The translations under genes and the position numbers were made by a program. From Symbiodinium natans (Eukaryota; Sar; Dinophyceae; Suessiales; Symbiodiniaceae): a stretch of 30,000 nt of DNA. Below, in pieces: positions 18,696 to 29,637 of the stretch. A model generated the notes under the pieces. The model saw only the letters and a program-made list of their open reading frames with translations. It searched no databases and was not told the DNA's origin. The first letter of the stretch is position 1, and each line of letters begins with the position of its first letter. The DNA is taken from contig CAJNDS010000450.1 of NCBI GenBank assembly GCA_905221605.1, forward strand, positions 61,328-91,327, in the 5' to 3' direction.

Positions 18696-20118
18696 CTTTT
18701 ACCGCGCTCCCAGGTCCACCAGCCTCACGCGTGCTCTTTGCACGTGCCATGAGAGCCCTAGGCCCTAAGGCATTACGCTGCAAAAGCTGGCCCGGAGGGC
18801 AGCCTGCGGGACCAGGCAGCGCAGTCAAATCCGTCCACAAAAGCAGCACGGCTCAACTCTTCGAATCGTTAAGTTCGGCCATGTTCGGCCATGTTTCCCA
18901 CGCGCCCTTCGCACGACGCAGCGCGCATCATTCTCTTTTTGTGCAGTTGCCCTGGTCAGCTGCATGTTTCAAACGGACATGATGGGAGGCTTCGTCAGGT
19001 AACGATGCCTGCAAGTGTGTTGACAGCTCTTTGCGACCGAACAAGGTGCCTAACTACTAACTACCTCTTCATCTTGGAACGAAGCTGTCATGTTCATCGG
19101 CCAGGTTAGCCAGTCATGTGATGTGTCCTGTCTTTAAAGGGGGTTTCTTGTCCAGTCTTGTACCCCCATCTTTGAATGAGTCTTACGAACTTCTATCAAC
19201 AAGATTGCAGCCCTCATGAATAAACCGTTCCAGATTCAGAAGCTAGATTAACTGAACGGTGAAAGTGAGTCTGGAAAGGTGGAAGCGTCTGCAAGGTTGG
19301 GACACGCAAGCCCCTGGGAACAACAGTATCTGGGAATGGAATCGCGAGCGCCTGGCACGTTCGGTGACTCAGTTCTTTCATCCATTTGTCTTTTGTCTGG
19401 CGCAGCTGGGACTCACAAGCACCCACAAAGCCCATCCCCTCCCAGATCATTCCCTGAAGACGCCCTGGCAGAAAACTTAAGCTCATGTGAGACCACAGTC
19501 GGAGTGCACGTGATTTACACCACCAAGCGCAGCACTGTCATGTTTACTGCGCCGTGCCTTGGTTGGCTGCATTGCTGGACCATGTTGCTATTCTTTCCAT
19601 TGCGAAGTCAGGCGAAACTTGGGCCAGCTTAAAGGCTTAGAGGCAGGGAGCAGCGGTGGGCCGAGAGCGTTTCCAGCAGCCAGGAGAAGGGCACGCCTTC
19701 AGCGTTCTGCACAGAACATCTCCCGGACAGGAGCACAGGGCCTGGAAGGAGCCTTTGGAGGCTTCAAAGATCCTCCGTAACTTGTGCTGGGCTCAGAAAC
19801 ACCCAGATCTGGCGAACACGCTGAGACTGTGGCACTACAGGAGCACAGGCCCCTCAAGGAGCCTTTGAAAGCTTCAAAGAGCCTGTAGCGTCTGCTGATC
19901 CTCCGTAACTTGTGCTGGGCTCAGAAACACCCAGAACTGGCGAACACGCTGACACTGCGAGCTTCCCGCCAACTTCCTGCCTGCGCCTGCCTGCCTATCC
20001 TTTGGGTACCGGCAGCCGGGGTGAGACTCGATGAACGGCTGAAGCGAAGCCGAGACTGCACATGTCGTGATCGTCACACGTGTGTTTCGGCACCAGCGTT
20101 CATGGTGAATCTGCGATG
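18696..20118 (+). repeat. segmental duplication, copy B
   Basis: Matches copy A end to end and in the same orientation, with a start-to-start distance of 2,935 bp. It is ~114 bp longer, mainly because of an internal partial duplication at 19730-19960. A gag-like remnant lies at about 19542-19648, as in copy A. Confidence 0.9.
19730..19960 (+). repeat. internal ~110-bp tandem duplication within copy B
   Basis: Two units start with GGAGCACAGG (19730 and 19840) and share the GATCCTCCGTAACTTGTGCT block. The first lacks about 17 bp around AGCCTGTAGCGTCTGCT and is more diverged. Copy A has a single unit. Confidence 0.85.
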
Positions 20119-20800
20119 TGCCTGTTGGCCCCACGTACTTTCAGGGAAATTCCCTGAGACATCATGAAGCCGATAGCACCCTTAGCAGCCACGCCGATGC
20201 CTGATTACCTTTGAAGGCGGCGTCAAGAACCAACATGCAACCCAACCTCTTAAGCTCAAATTGGCCCTCGAATTTGGACGCACATCACGGCCACTGCACT
20301 TTGAAGTTCACACTGTAGTGGAGCAAGATTTGGGCGCAACATCAGCGACACAGCAGCTGGTGTATCTGCCAGGCAGTGCACCAGCGATCTAGAAGTTTGG
20401 TGTGACCGGCGCTGTGGATATTGAACCGAGGTGCAACCTCCGCTTCGCAACTGCCTACAATGAGATGTGCTTCTCTTTATTTCTTTATTTAAGACGGATG
20501 GGTGCATGGATTCTCAGGCAAATGGAAAAATTCCAAACGTTCCTTTTCGGCAAAATCAGAGGAGCAGGGGGTTGGCTAATGAACGCGGTGTCTAAGACCC
20601 CCAGAGCCAAGTCTTAGACAACGCGCGAATCAAAAGAAGGGAAGAGCGTCGCTAGGACAGACCGCAGACAGACCCCAAAAAAGCGCTCCAACTCAACGTC
20701 GCCGGCGCAGGCCCCCACCCCTGGCCCCTAACAGCAGATCCAATTCTCCTGTGGCGCCGCCTCGGCAAGGTGCTCGAACAGGTGCAAGGACATGTGCAAC
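20119..20800. other. no gene recognised
   Basis: Frames of 71-83 codons on both strands are unrecognised. No repeats are evident. Confidence 0.45.
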
Positions 20801-20804
20801 TTGG

Positions 20805-21090
20805 AGGTCAGGGCAAAGGATGCAAAGGCAAAGGACGGTCGTTGCATAGTTTCGTTGCTGCGCATTGCCGTTCCTTGCATTGTTTGGGCTGGCTCCTTAA
20901 GCCCTGTGTCGGAGGGGCAGACAAAAGCACAAGAAACGGCATGGCCCCCAAAAGTCAGGGCAAAGGCAGAGGACGGTCGTTGCCTGGTTTTGTTGGTTGC
21001 ACATGGCCGTTTCACTGCATCGTTTGGGCTGGCCCTTCAAGCCCTGTGTCGGAGGGGCCGGAAAACACACAAGAAACGGCACGGCCCCAA
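20805..21090 (+). repeat. two-unit ~139-bp tandem duplication with open frame
   Basis: The landmarks GGACGGTCGTTGC (20833 and 20971) and GCCCTGTGTCGGAGGGG (20901 and 21041) give an offset of 138-140 bp. The units differ by many substitutions. A plus frame stays open through both (20792-21223, KAKDGRC then KAEDGRC), but stays open in another plus frame too, so coding is not established. Confidence 0.8.
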
Positions 21091-22098
21091 AAACTTGGCC
21101 TCGGGTGTGACAAGGGCCTGGAAGGAGCCCAGACCCCCCGTTTGGAGTCGAAAAGGTGGGTCTGGGCCAGAAGAGGGCGTCAGGCAAACAAGAAGATTGT
21201 CCCTACAGCCTCGCATGCTCTAGCAAGAGATCAACAAGCCTTTTCATGGGTACTGTGACTACACTTGAAACTTCTCGTGGCTAGAGGCTCAGCGTGGTGA
21301 TTCTGTGATAAGCGGGCTATGGCTTTGCGGTGTAAACAAAAGCTTCTGGAGTGGATGTTATAAGGATTCTGGGGGCTTGTAGGCGGCCCAACGTCGCGTG
21401 ATCGGACCGGTTGCAGCCTTAAATGAGTGAATTCTGAACGCAATTAGGCATGTGGAATCCTGATGTGCAGTTTGTGAAGAAGAAAGTGTACCGTCTGCCT
21501 TGAGCAGCGGCCATACTGCTGTAGAACCTAAACCGTCAAAGGGAACACGCCGCTAGACCTGATTATCCAGGTAGGGACTCAGGGATCGAGGAGTTTCAGC
21601 GTGCCCTTGCCTCTCCGAACTGCAAAACAGAGAGGGCTTTAGACTGCTACAGGAAGCCCAAGCCCTGAAAACAGGCGAATGGCGGTACAGTAGACAGGGC
21701 CCACAAAGGCCGAGGCAGGAAGCTTGAACCAAGCGGCCGAACAGGAACTAGGGCTGTGCTACGCGGGCTCCGGGCCCGGAAATCACCGGCTCAGGGAGGC
21801 GTCTCAGCACTGCGGGCGCGTTGTCGCGCTGCAAGGCCACGGGCAGCGTCTCTGCAACGCCATGCAGCAAGAAACCCTCCTCTGTGTGCATATCGGTCGG
21901 CACGTAACAAGCTGCATTTTTGAAAGACGTCATGAGGCTTCAACACGCGCAACTGCCCCAAAGAGAGAAAATGCCCGGAGATGTTGCCCTGATACACGTC
22001 GCTTGATTGACAATGGGGCATGTACCTTCGACGACGGCCAAAAAGGGGTTTGACAAATGAGGCCGAGGGCTCGATGAAGTAGTAGGGCCATGCCTGAA
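21091..22098. other. no gene recognised
   Basis: A 109-codon plus frame at 21724-22053 overlaps minus frames and has no recognised domain. It lies upstream of the gag-like pseudogene and might belong to the same element, but there is no motif to show it. Confidence 0.35.
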
Positions 22099-22120
22099 CG
22101 GATGAACTGCGGTTCATCCG
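22099..22120. repeat. perfect 9-bp hairpin, 4-nt loop
   Basis: CGGATGAAC (22099-22107) and GTTCATCCG (22112-22120) are perfect complements around TGCG. It sits 13 bp upstream of the first ATG of the gag-like frame. It could be a regulatory hairpin of the element or chance. Confidence 0.7.
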
Positions 22121-22133
22121 CTCCTACTAGCCA

Positions 22134-22732
22134 ATGCCTTGGCTAGGAAAACTTGCAGAAACACTTTGGGATTTATGCAACAAAGAAGAAGAGGTTGGGG
22201 GAGCACTTGCCGTCGTCTTAGACCGCAGAAGACGAAAAGAGGCTTGAGAAGTCGAAAGCTTCGAAGCGAGAGACGATGAATCCGAAGATGCTGTAGAAAC
22301 CACAGGCATCCTGAGGGCTCGAAGGCCAGGGTGCGACGGCAACGATGGCATTTGCAGTCTGTGTACCATCCCCCACGTTATCCTGCTCGGTTTGGCCTCG
22401 GCGTACATGAGACCCTTGTTGCATCTCAAACTTGAGCCTGTTCCTTCAGACGCTGCTGGTTTCCAAGCGTGGAAAAACACGTTGTTGGTCCAGATTGCCA
22501 AGCTTGACATGTCAGGTGAAGGTTTGGTTGTTGAATGCTTGTCTCAGTCTTTCACTGCTGAGAAGAAGAGCTTAATGAATCTGGTCTTCTCCCTCGCCTT
22601 GACGCTTGGATTGCTGGAGAGATGTCTTCCATGCGTGTGTTGATTGGCTTGGCTGCACGCTACCATGCTGCTATTCTTTTCCATTGCAAGGTCAGGGCCA
22701 ATCACCCGGACGAATGGGCCAACAGAGCCTAG
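22134..22732 (+). pseudogene. retrotransposon gag-like protein, broken copy
   Basis: The plus frame from ATG 22134 starts MPWLGKLAETLWDLCNKEEE and meets a TGA at codon 38 (22245-22247). It stays open afterwards and reaches LKLEPVPSDAAGFQAWKN (about 22425-22475), then a helical stretch with AKLDMSGEG. About 22560-22580 the reading shifts: the related frame becomes ESGLLPRLDAWIAGEMSSMR, starting at 22577 and ending at TAG 22730-22732. P-x-D/S-A-x-x-F-x-A-W-K followed by a P-x-L-D-A-x-I/L-A block is, from memory, typical of the gag-like N-terminal part of dinoflagellate retrotransposon polyproteins, which would package element RNA. One stop and one frameshift make it inactive. No protease, integrase or reverse transcriptase follows. 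Confidence 0.55.
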
Positions 22733-22860
22733 AGGCTTAGAGGCAAGGACGGCCTTGAAGGGGCCTCAAGGCTTCAAAGGGCTTGTAGCGCCTGCTGATC
22801 CTCCATGACTTGTGCTTGGCTCAGAAACACAAGAACTGGCAAAGACGCTTATATGGGGGT
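22733..22860 (+). repeat. shared element tail
   Basis: The sequence after the gag-like frame (GGCTTAGAGGCA, GGCTTCAAAGGG, TGTAGCGCCTGCTGATCC, ACTTGTGCTTGGCTCAGAAAC) recurs in copies A and B and, in part, at about 25690-25760. It is the best marker of the repeat family from 16 to 27 kb. Confidence 0.8.
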
Positions 22861-23144
22861 GGACGAAAATAGAGGACCCCCAATCTTGACCCCCCAAGTA
22901 GTAGGACTCCCTTATCATAAGGAAATCAGTAAGGGAACCCTCGGAAACCCCAATAGACCAGGCCTCGCAAAGGCAGAGGTGCCAGGGAAGGATGGCCTTG
23001 GTGCCTTGGGTGCGGTTGGCTGGAGATGTCTTGCAGAGCCTGCTGGGTGGGGATGCTCCCCCTTCTTGCTAGCGGTCCTTCATGGGGGTTGTAGTACCCT
23101 CTCATTCTCATCCCCTTTAGGGGCTGCTAGTCTAAGGGGGAACA
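22861..23144. other. spacer with a dispersed repeat block
   Basis: No gene is recognised. The segment 23065-23152 is a diverged copy of 4650-4742: both share GCTARCRGTCCTT and TCTAAGGGGGAACRTCCCAA with similar spacing. Confidence 0.55.
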
Positions 23145-26100
23145 TCCCAACTGCCTGGTGTTTACAAGGGTTTGGGAACAAAGGTTTGCAGAGAAACTGT
23201 TAGGCCTTGACCTGAGAATTGTACACTGCGAACTTCCTGCCTGCGAACTTGCTCTGCCTGTCAGACCTTCTGCTTGCACTCCGGCTGTGGACTTGCGTGC
23301 CGGTGCTGAAGTCGAGACTGCGGACGTCTTGCGCGACTAGGTCGCGTTGGACGAGGCCTTCTGGAACGGCCCTAAACACGCCTGAGCACGCCGCTCTGCA
23401 TGTGAGAGGGTCTGCATCATGTACGCAGGTGCACTCACATGAACTGTTTCCGCGTCCGTTGTGGAAACAAGCTGTATGTGAGAGGATCCATGACGTTCGC
23501 ACCTGTGCTGTTTGTGCGTAACTGAAGAAAGGAATGTCGTGGGAATCTTGGCACCAACAGGATCTGCGCATGGAATCATCAGCGAAGGGCAAGGATCTGC
23601 GTGCCGAATTGTGCCTCCGTGCTGCTGTGCTGGGCCAATCTACATATTTTACATATGTACATAAGCCTTGGGATGCGTGGCCCGTAATATGTGACAGAGA
23701 CAAAAACAAAGAGGTGCCTGCACTTGGCTTAAAGGGCGGCGTAAGACATACAGGCCGGCTCCTGCTGTTGAGGATGGGCACAAAACGTCACCAAAACTCG
23801 GAGATGACATGGGCCCAACGCCACGTGGTGTAAGAGAGAGGCAGGCCTCACACTCAACTCTCAAGCGCTCTGTGCTGCTCCACACCAAAGCTGCTTCATC
23901 CATTCACGTTCAAAAATCCTGGCTGAATGCTCCGCATCTTCGAACCAATAGCGAGGACTCGCGTAAGCACAGCGAGATGTTACGTCTTCATCACGTACGC
24001 AGGTGCAGTCACATGAACTGCGTCTGTTGTGGAAACAAGCTCCATGGGCGCAGTTATCTACGATGGGCCTGAACACGACCGAACATCCCAGGGCTGACTG
24101 ACCCAAGCGGAGGCCGACCGAAAAGAAGACGTGGAGGAGGCAAGCTTGACTGACTGAGCATCTCCCCTGATCGGACCTTTGCGAAGACACCGCACCCGCT
24201 TGGAGAGCTGGGCCGTGTCACTCACATTCAGGAAGAAAGGACTAAAACAGATCTTATTTTCGCCGAAGTGCTCAGACGGCACGCAACATCCCAACTGCTT
24301 GGTGTTCACAAGGGTTTGGGAACAAAGGTTTGCAGAGAAACTGCTAGGCCTTGACCTGAGAATTGTACACTGCGAACTTCCTGCCCGCGAGATTCCTGCC
24401 TGTCAGACCTTTTGCTTGCACTCCAGCTGTGGACTTGCGTGCCGGTGTCCTCAAACAGCACGCAGTTGAAGCTTTGCATGGAGTTGGCATCGTGGGCTTA
24501 AGGCTTAAGGTTTACGGATGCTTTTGTACAGTCTCAGCCAAGCTGGCCTCAGAGGCGCAGAGGGAAGGGAGCAAGGAGACGAGCACAACTGCTGATCCTC
24601 CGGGACTTGTGCTTGGTTGGCTGAGAATTGTACACTGCGAACTTGCCCTGCCTGTCAGACCTTCTGCTTGCACTCCGGCTGTGGACTTGCGTGCCGGTGC
24701 TGAAGTCGAGACTGCGGACGTCTTGCGTGACTAGGTCGCGCTGGACGAGGCCTTCTGGAACGGCCCTAAACACGCCTGAGCACGCCGCTCTGCATGTGTG
24801 AGGGTCTGCATCACGTACGCAGGTGCACTCACATGAACTGTTTCCGCGTCCGTTGTGGAAACAAGCTGTATGTGAGAGGATCCGTGACGTTCGGACCTGT
24901 GCTGGTTGTGCGTAACTGAAGAAAGGAATGTCGTGGGAATCTTGGCTCCAACAGCCACTGCGCATGATTCCATGCGCAGCTGTTGTGCTGGGCAAATCTA
25001 CATATTATCATATGTACATAAGCCTTGCGATCCGTCAACACGACCCAACATCCCAGGGCGGGCTGCGAGGACGGAGGGGCGGAGGCAGACTTGACTGACT
25101 GAGCATCTCCCCTGATCGGACCTTTCCGAAGACATCGCACCCTCTTGGACCGCTTGGCCGTGTTACTCACATTCAGGAGAAAGGACGAAGAAAGATCTCA
25201 TCTTCGCCGAAGTCCTCAAACAGCACGCAGTTGAGGCTTTGCATGGAGTCACCTGGCATCGTGGGCTTAAGGCTGAAGGTTGACGGATGTTTTGTACAGT
25301 CTCAGCCAATCTGGCCTGAGAGGAAGGGAGGTGCAGAAGACGGGGAGCAGGGAGACGAGCCTAAGCACTGCCGATCCTCCGGGACTTGTGCTTGGTACAC
25401 TGCGAACTTCCTGCCCGCGAGCTTCCTGCCTGTCAGACCTTTTGCTTGCACTCCAGCTGTGGACTTGCATGCCGGTGTCCTCAAACGGCACACAATTGAG
25501 GTTTTGCATGGAGTTGGCAGGCATCGTGGGCTTAAGGCTTAAGGTTTACGAATGCTGTTTGGGTGAAGTCGTACAGTCTCAGCCAATCTGGCCTGGGAGG
25601 AAAGGAGGTGCAGAAGACAGGGAGCAGGGACATAAGCCTAAGCCCTTGAAAGGCTGGAATGCTGGTGAGAAACCAGAGGTCCGGCCTTGAAGGACCCTCA
25701 AGGCTTCAAAGGGCCTGTAGCGCCTGCTGATCCTCCGTGACTTGTGCTTGGCTGGCTAGGAATTTTACACTGCCAACTTCCTGCCTGTCAGACCTTTTGC
25801 TTGCACTCAGGCTGCGGACTTGCGTGCCGGTGCTGAAGTTGCCTTCTGGAACAGCTTGAAATGGCTTGAAACACGCCTAAACACGCCGCTCTGTATGTGA
25901 GAGGAGGCGTTCGGATCCGTGACGTTCGGACCTGTGCTGGTTGCCCCCGTGCTGCTGTGCTGGGCCAGCTGGGCCAATCTACATATTTAACATATGTACA
26001 TAAGCCTTGGGATCCGTGGCACATAATATGTGACAAAGACAAAGTGGTGCCCGCACTTGGCCTACCGGCTGAAACGGCACCAAGCCCCAGGAGTCCAGGG

Positions 26101-26930
26101 CCCCTTGATGGTCAGGAGGCTAGAATCCAGGGTCAGGTCAGCAGGAGTGCATTCGTGCCCACGGACGGAACGGTTTTCCAGTGGCTCCTTGACCGACACT
26201 TTAGCTCAGCATCTCCCTGATCGGACCTTTCCGAAGACACCGCACCCGCCTGGACCGCTTGGCCGTGTCACTCACACTCAGGAAGCAAGAACTAAGAGAG
26301 GCTGGAGGGCCTAGAAGCCTCTTCAATTGGCCTCCGCGTTATTTTGGCTTTTGGGGTTTAGGAAGCCTCCACCAAGCCTTCGACAGCCGCCACGGGTCGC
26401 CATCCCAATCCTGCGATCTCATCTTCGCCGAAGTCCTCAAACAGCACACAGGAGGCTTTGCATGGAGGCATCTGGCATCCTGGGCGTAAGGCTTAAGGTT
26501 TACGGATGCTTTTGTACATTCTCAGCCAATCTGGCCTGAGAGGAAGGGAGGTGCAGAAGACGGGGAGCAGGGAGACGAGCCTAACTGCTGATCCTCCGGG
26601 ACTTGGCTTGGTTGGCTAAGGATTGTACACTGCGAACTTCCTGCCTTTCAGACCTTCTGCTTGCACTCCGGCTGTGGACTTGCGTGCCGGCACGCAGTTG
26701 AGGTTTTGCATGGAGTCATCTGGCATCGTTGGCTTAAGGCTTAAGGTTTACGAATGCTTCTTGGGTGAAGTCGTACAGTCTCAGCCCATCTGGCCTGAGA
26801 GGAAGGGAGGAGCACGACGCTTGCATGGAGTCATCTGGCATTGTGGGCTGTGCTACAGGCTTCGGGTTTATGGATGCTTTTCGGGTAAAGTCGTGCAGTT
26901 TCACCCAGTCTGAACTGGAAGGAAGGGAGG
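23145..26930 (+). repeat. higher-order repeat array with blocks a, b, c, d
   Basis: Block a (CTTCCTGCCTGTCAGACCTT to GTGCGTAACTGAAG) is at about 23220-23540, 24625-24950, 25758-25950 (short) and 26620-26690 (stub). Block b (TGTGCTGGGCCAATCTACAT) is at about 23620, 24985 and 25955. Block c (CATCTCCCCTGATCGGACCT) is at about 24155, 25100 and 26205. Block d (GCATCGTGGGCTTAAGGCTT) is at about 24450-24600, 25216-25390, 25477-25640, 26420-26600, 26700-26810 and 26812-26930. The a-b-c-d order repeats about three times with a period of 1.1-1.4 kb, and d is locally amplified at the right end. Open frames recur with the blocks (DLRAGAEVETADVLRD), reflecting the repeat rather than genes. Confidence 0.85.
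24958..24979. repeat. perfect 9-bp hairpin within the repeat array
   Basis: CTGCGCATG and CATGCGCAG pair perfectly around ATTC. The equivalent place in the first unit (about 23560) has CTGCGCATGGAATC without the second arm, so the hairpin arose in, or was lost from, only one unit. Confidence 0.7.
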
Positions 26931-28400
26931 TGCCTAAGCCCTTGCAAGGCCCTTGGAGTGCTAGTGAGAAACCAGAGGTCCATGTCCAAGCGAGCCCTGG
27001 GCTGTACTGGCCAGATCCTTCCTCAGCCCAAGCTTCACTTCCAGCAAGGCGGGCACGAAGGCACAGGCTTTTCGATGGAAAGGCGTATTCGGACTCACCG
27101 CGGGACTACATGTGTCAAATTCCTGGTTGACATGCAAAACACCGGCGCGCAAAGCTTGCAGTCACGTCTACAGGTGTACGGCTTTGAGGCTCTGTCAAGA
27201 CATGTCGCTTTCCTGGTCCGAAGGCGCGAATGTGGCTCACAGGAAGAAGCCATCGGAAGCTCCAGCAAAACTTCTCCAACAAATGCTGCTAGTATGACTA
27301 TAACTAGGGATGTGCAGGCTGAAGTACTCGATCGACAGAACTAAGGGGAATTGACCTAATGAACGGATCAGATCTGCGAACCTATTTTCATCTGGCCATG
27401 TTTCTCAACGACAGTACATCTGAGCCATAAAGTGGCAAGCAGATTGCTCGTACATGATTTCTCAAGTGTGTCGCAACATCGCATACATGGAGACTGCACT
27501 GCGGTGCAGAGGTCCATATTCTGAAAGCTGCTCACCAGAACCTTCAAAAAGGAACTCCCGGCTTGCTTGTATCAGGTAGGTCTGGGTCATTTTTTAAAGC
27601 CACAGCTTTCAGATCCGTTCTCAAGGTATGCGGGGCACGCGGGCCGGATGCCCTTCACAACCATCCTCAGCGGACAACCACAGGCGGTTCATGAAGTCAA
27701 AATGCAAGTAAAACCTCGGCGGAAGTGTATGCGTAGGCTTAGGCTTTCGGCATTGAAGTTGGGCGTGTCGGTTGTTCTTGAAATGAAGTCTCTGGGCTAT
27801 TTCTGCGTCCATGTTGTTAGGATGTCGGTTTTCGGCTGTATTTCTTCTTGGAAGTAGCCAGAATAGATACAAGGACACCAGAGCTGTCTCACTATCTCAC
27901 TATCTCAAATTACAAAGAAGCAACGCCAACTAACTGCCAAGGCGAGAGTGGGGCTTCTTAATCTCCTAAGGACCGCCAAGCTAAGAAGTACATGCACGTG
28001 GTGGCATTGGAGTGCTATGAAGTTGCAATCGTGCGCTGGGTAGAGACACTACCGAGGTCTTAAGGCACCAAATATCAGATACTCGATATGGTTGCCTTGG
28101 GACCTGTTTCCAAATGAGGTAGAGAGAAGGTCTTGGGCAAGAAACCTCAGCAAGGTGCTTAAGGGCACTTCAGCACAAGTGGACGTGCCGCAGGTACTCC
28201 CAACACGATCCGACGCTATGCAACCGAGGAGTCCTGACGCAGTTTTGCTCAGCCCATGGATTCTAAGTGATCCATGTGCTTCTGAACCAATGCGCAACCA
28301 TCAAAATCGCGATGCTCAGGGATGGAGGGCAGTCACCGTCTCCACTCAACGCTTACACCACCGGATAAGCCCCCGACCGTTGCGGAAACCCAGACAGAGC
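26931..28400. other. unassigned stretch with weak open frames
   Basis: A plus frame over 26958-27344 begins at GTG and includes VKFLVDMQNTGAQSLQSRLQ and RHVAFLVRRRECGSQEEA. Its composition is fairly protein-like but unrecognised. A second frame (28092-28412) runs into the next telomere-like array. No RNA gene is seen. Confidence 0.35.
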
Positions 28401-28452
28401 TCTAAACCCTAAACCCTAAACCCTAGACCCTAAACCCTAAACCATAGACCCT
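28401..28452 (+). repeat. internal telomere-like array, CCCTAAA orientation
   Basis: Seven units with CCCTAGA and CCATAGA variants. It is isolated from the cluster at 4.5-13 kb and has no TTTAGGG partner nearby. Confidence 0.95.
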
Positions 28453-28681
28453 GGCCTCAGCTGCACGGCCCTTTCCCGCCACTCCTCCGCCACCGAAGCC
28501 CGGCTCTGAGTCTCCAAGCTGCGCGGATGCTTGGATAGTGTGCCGAATTGGGCCCCACGGCGGTGGTGGCAAAGTCGGTTCGCTGCTGAAATTTTGGGAA
28601 GCTAGCAGGAAGAAGGTGGTACTGATAAGAACGATGATGAATGAAAAATGACGATGCAATGGATAATGGTGGAGGAGGACA

Positions 28682-28891
28682 ATGACGACGATGTCGACAG
28701 CGACGACGATGCAACAAGTTGCCGCCAAGCAGCCGATGGTGGAGACCAAATGCTTCCTCGCCGAACTTGCTTCGGACGTCTCGGAAGCCTTCCTGCTCCA
28801 AATCATGGAGTCAAACCGGGCTCTCGCTTTTCTTGTTTTTTTTTTAAGGCGTGGCTCGGGTCTGTTTCGAAATCGTGTTGCTCTTGCCTAG
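28682..28891 (+). CDS. weak hypothetical ORF, 69 aa
   Basis: The ATG lies in a GACGAC-rich simple tract, which yields a Thr/Met-rich start. From about residue 11 the peptide becomes protein-like (QQVAAKQPMVETKCFLAELA, then SDVSEAFLLQIMESNRALAF), helical and uniform in composition, until a T-run near 28835. No family is recognised. It may be an exon whose borders are not visible, or chance. Confidence 0.25.
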   Translation: MTTMSTATTMQQVAAKQPMVETKCFLAELASDVSEAFLLQIMESNRALAFLVFFLRRGSGLFRNRVALA

Positions 28892-29023
28892 ACGCCGTAC
28901 CTGCAGAATTGGGAGCCTCGTTTACCTAGTACAAGCCCCAAGGTTTCAGAACACTGCGCTCGGCGCTCGCTATCAATCGTGTTCTGGCTTAAGCTCCGTG
29001 CTCGGAGAGCTGTCTTCATATGC

Positions 29024-29145
29024 AATAACAATAATCGTAATAATGATAATATAATAATATAATATAATAATATGAAAATATAATGATATAATGATTATAA
29101 TGATATAATAATAATAATAGAATAGAAATCATAATAATAATAACA
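29024..29145. repeat. AT-rich TAA/ATA microsatellite
   Basis: A mix of ATAATA, TATAAT and GATAAT units over ~120 bp. The TAA-based composition recalls the array at 3486-3958 but without its regular hexamer period. Confidence 0.9.
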
Positions 29146-29637
29146 AAGCCACAGATTTCTTGGCGCGCAGAGCTGTGCATCGCCCTCTCGCCCAAGCCCC
29201 GTGCACATTCGGTACATGAGATCGTGCCCGGAGTGGCTGGCCATTGTAAACACCAAGTTAGGTTTTTAGTCGTTCAGGTCTGTACATCGCTTCAGATGGC
29301 TGTGTGGCCTAATCGCGCTCCAAGGTTTTCTCGCTGCACAGCGTGATTCATCGTGCAGCGCGGCGCTATCAATCACGTTCTCGCCCCGTGCGCATTCTGG
29401 ACGTTGAGTCGGGCTCGGAAGGGGCTGTTTTCGTAGTACAAAACCAAGGTTTCTTTCAACATCCAGGGTTCTTCTGCTGTACAACTCTAGAAGTTGCGTT
29501 CTGGCGGGCTTGGCTCGGCCTGGTTCGCTTGATCATGATCTTTTTTCTCTTCTTAGGTGCGGCTTGGCTTTGTTTAGGTTATCTGCACCTTGGCTTGGCT
29601 AGGCTTGGAGTCTTCTCTTGAGCTTGGTTGATTCGAG
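29146..29637. other. no gene recognised; imperfect duplicated words
   Basis: The words GCGCTCGCTATCAATCGTGTTC (near 28960, in part) and GCGCTATCAATCACGTTC (near 29365), and GTACAAGCCCCAAGGTTTC and GTACAAAACCAAGGTTTC, indicate an old partial duplication of 28.9 kb sequence at 29.35-29.47 kb. GGCTTGGCT words recur at 29.5-29.6 kb. Confidence 0.5.

Noticed and set aside
22127-22510. 127-codon minus-strand frame
   Set aside because: It is antisense to the gag-like reading, which has recognisable motifs on the plus strand.
23145-26930. CRISPR-like array
   Set aside because: Repeats are long modules of unequal spacing with no unique equal-length spacers, in a eukaryote-like sequence.
28423-28806. 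Minus-strand frame with a hydrophobic Val/Ile-rich segment
   Set aside because: The hydrophobic part is the complement of a GAC/GAT-rich simple tract, and its tail runs into telomere-like repeats.
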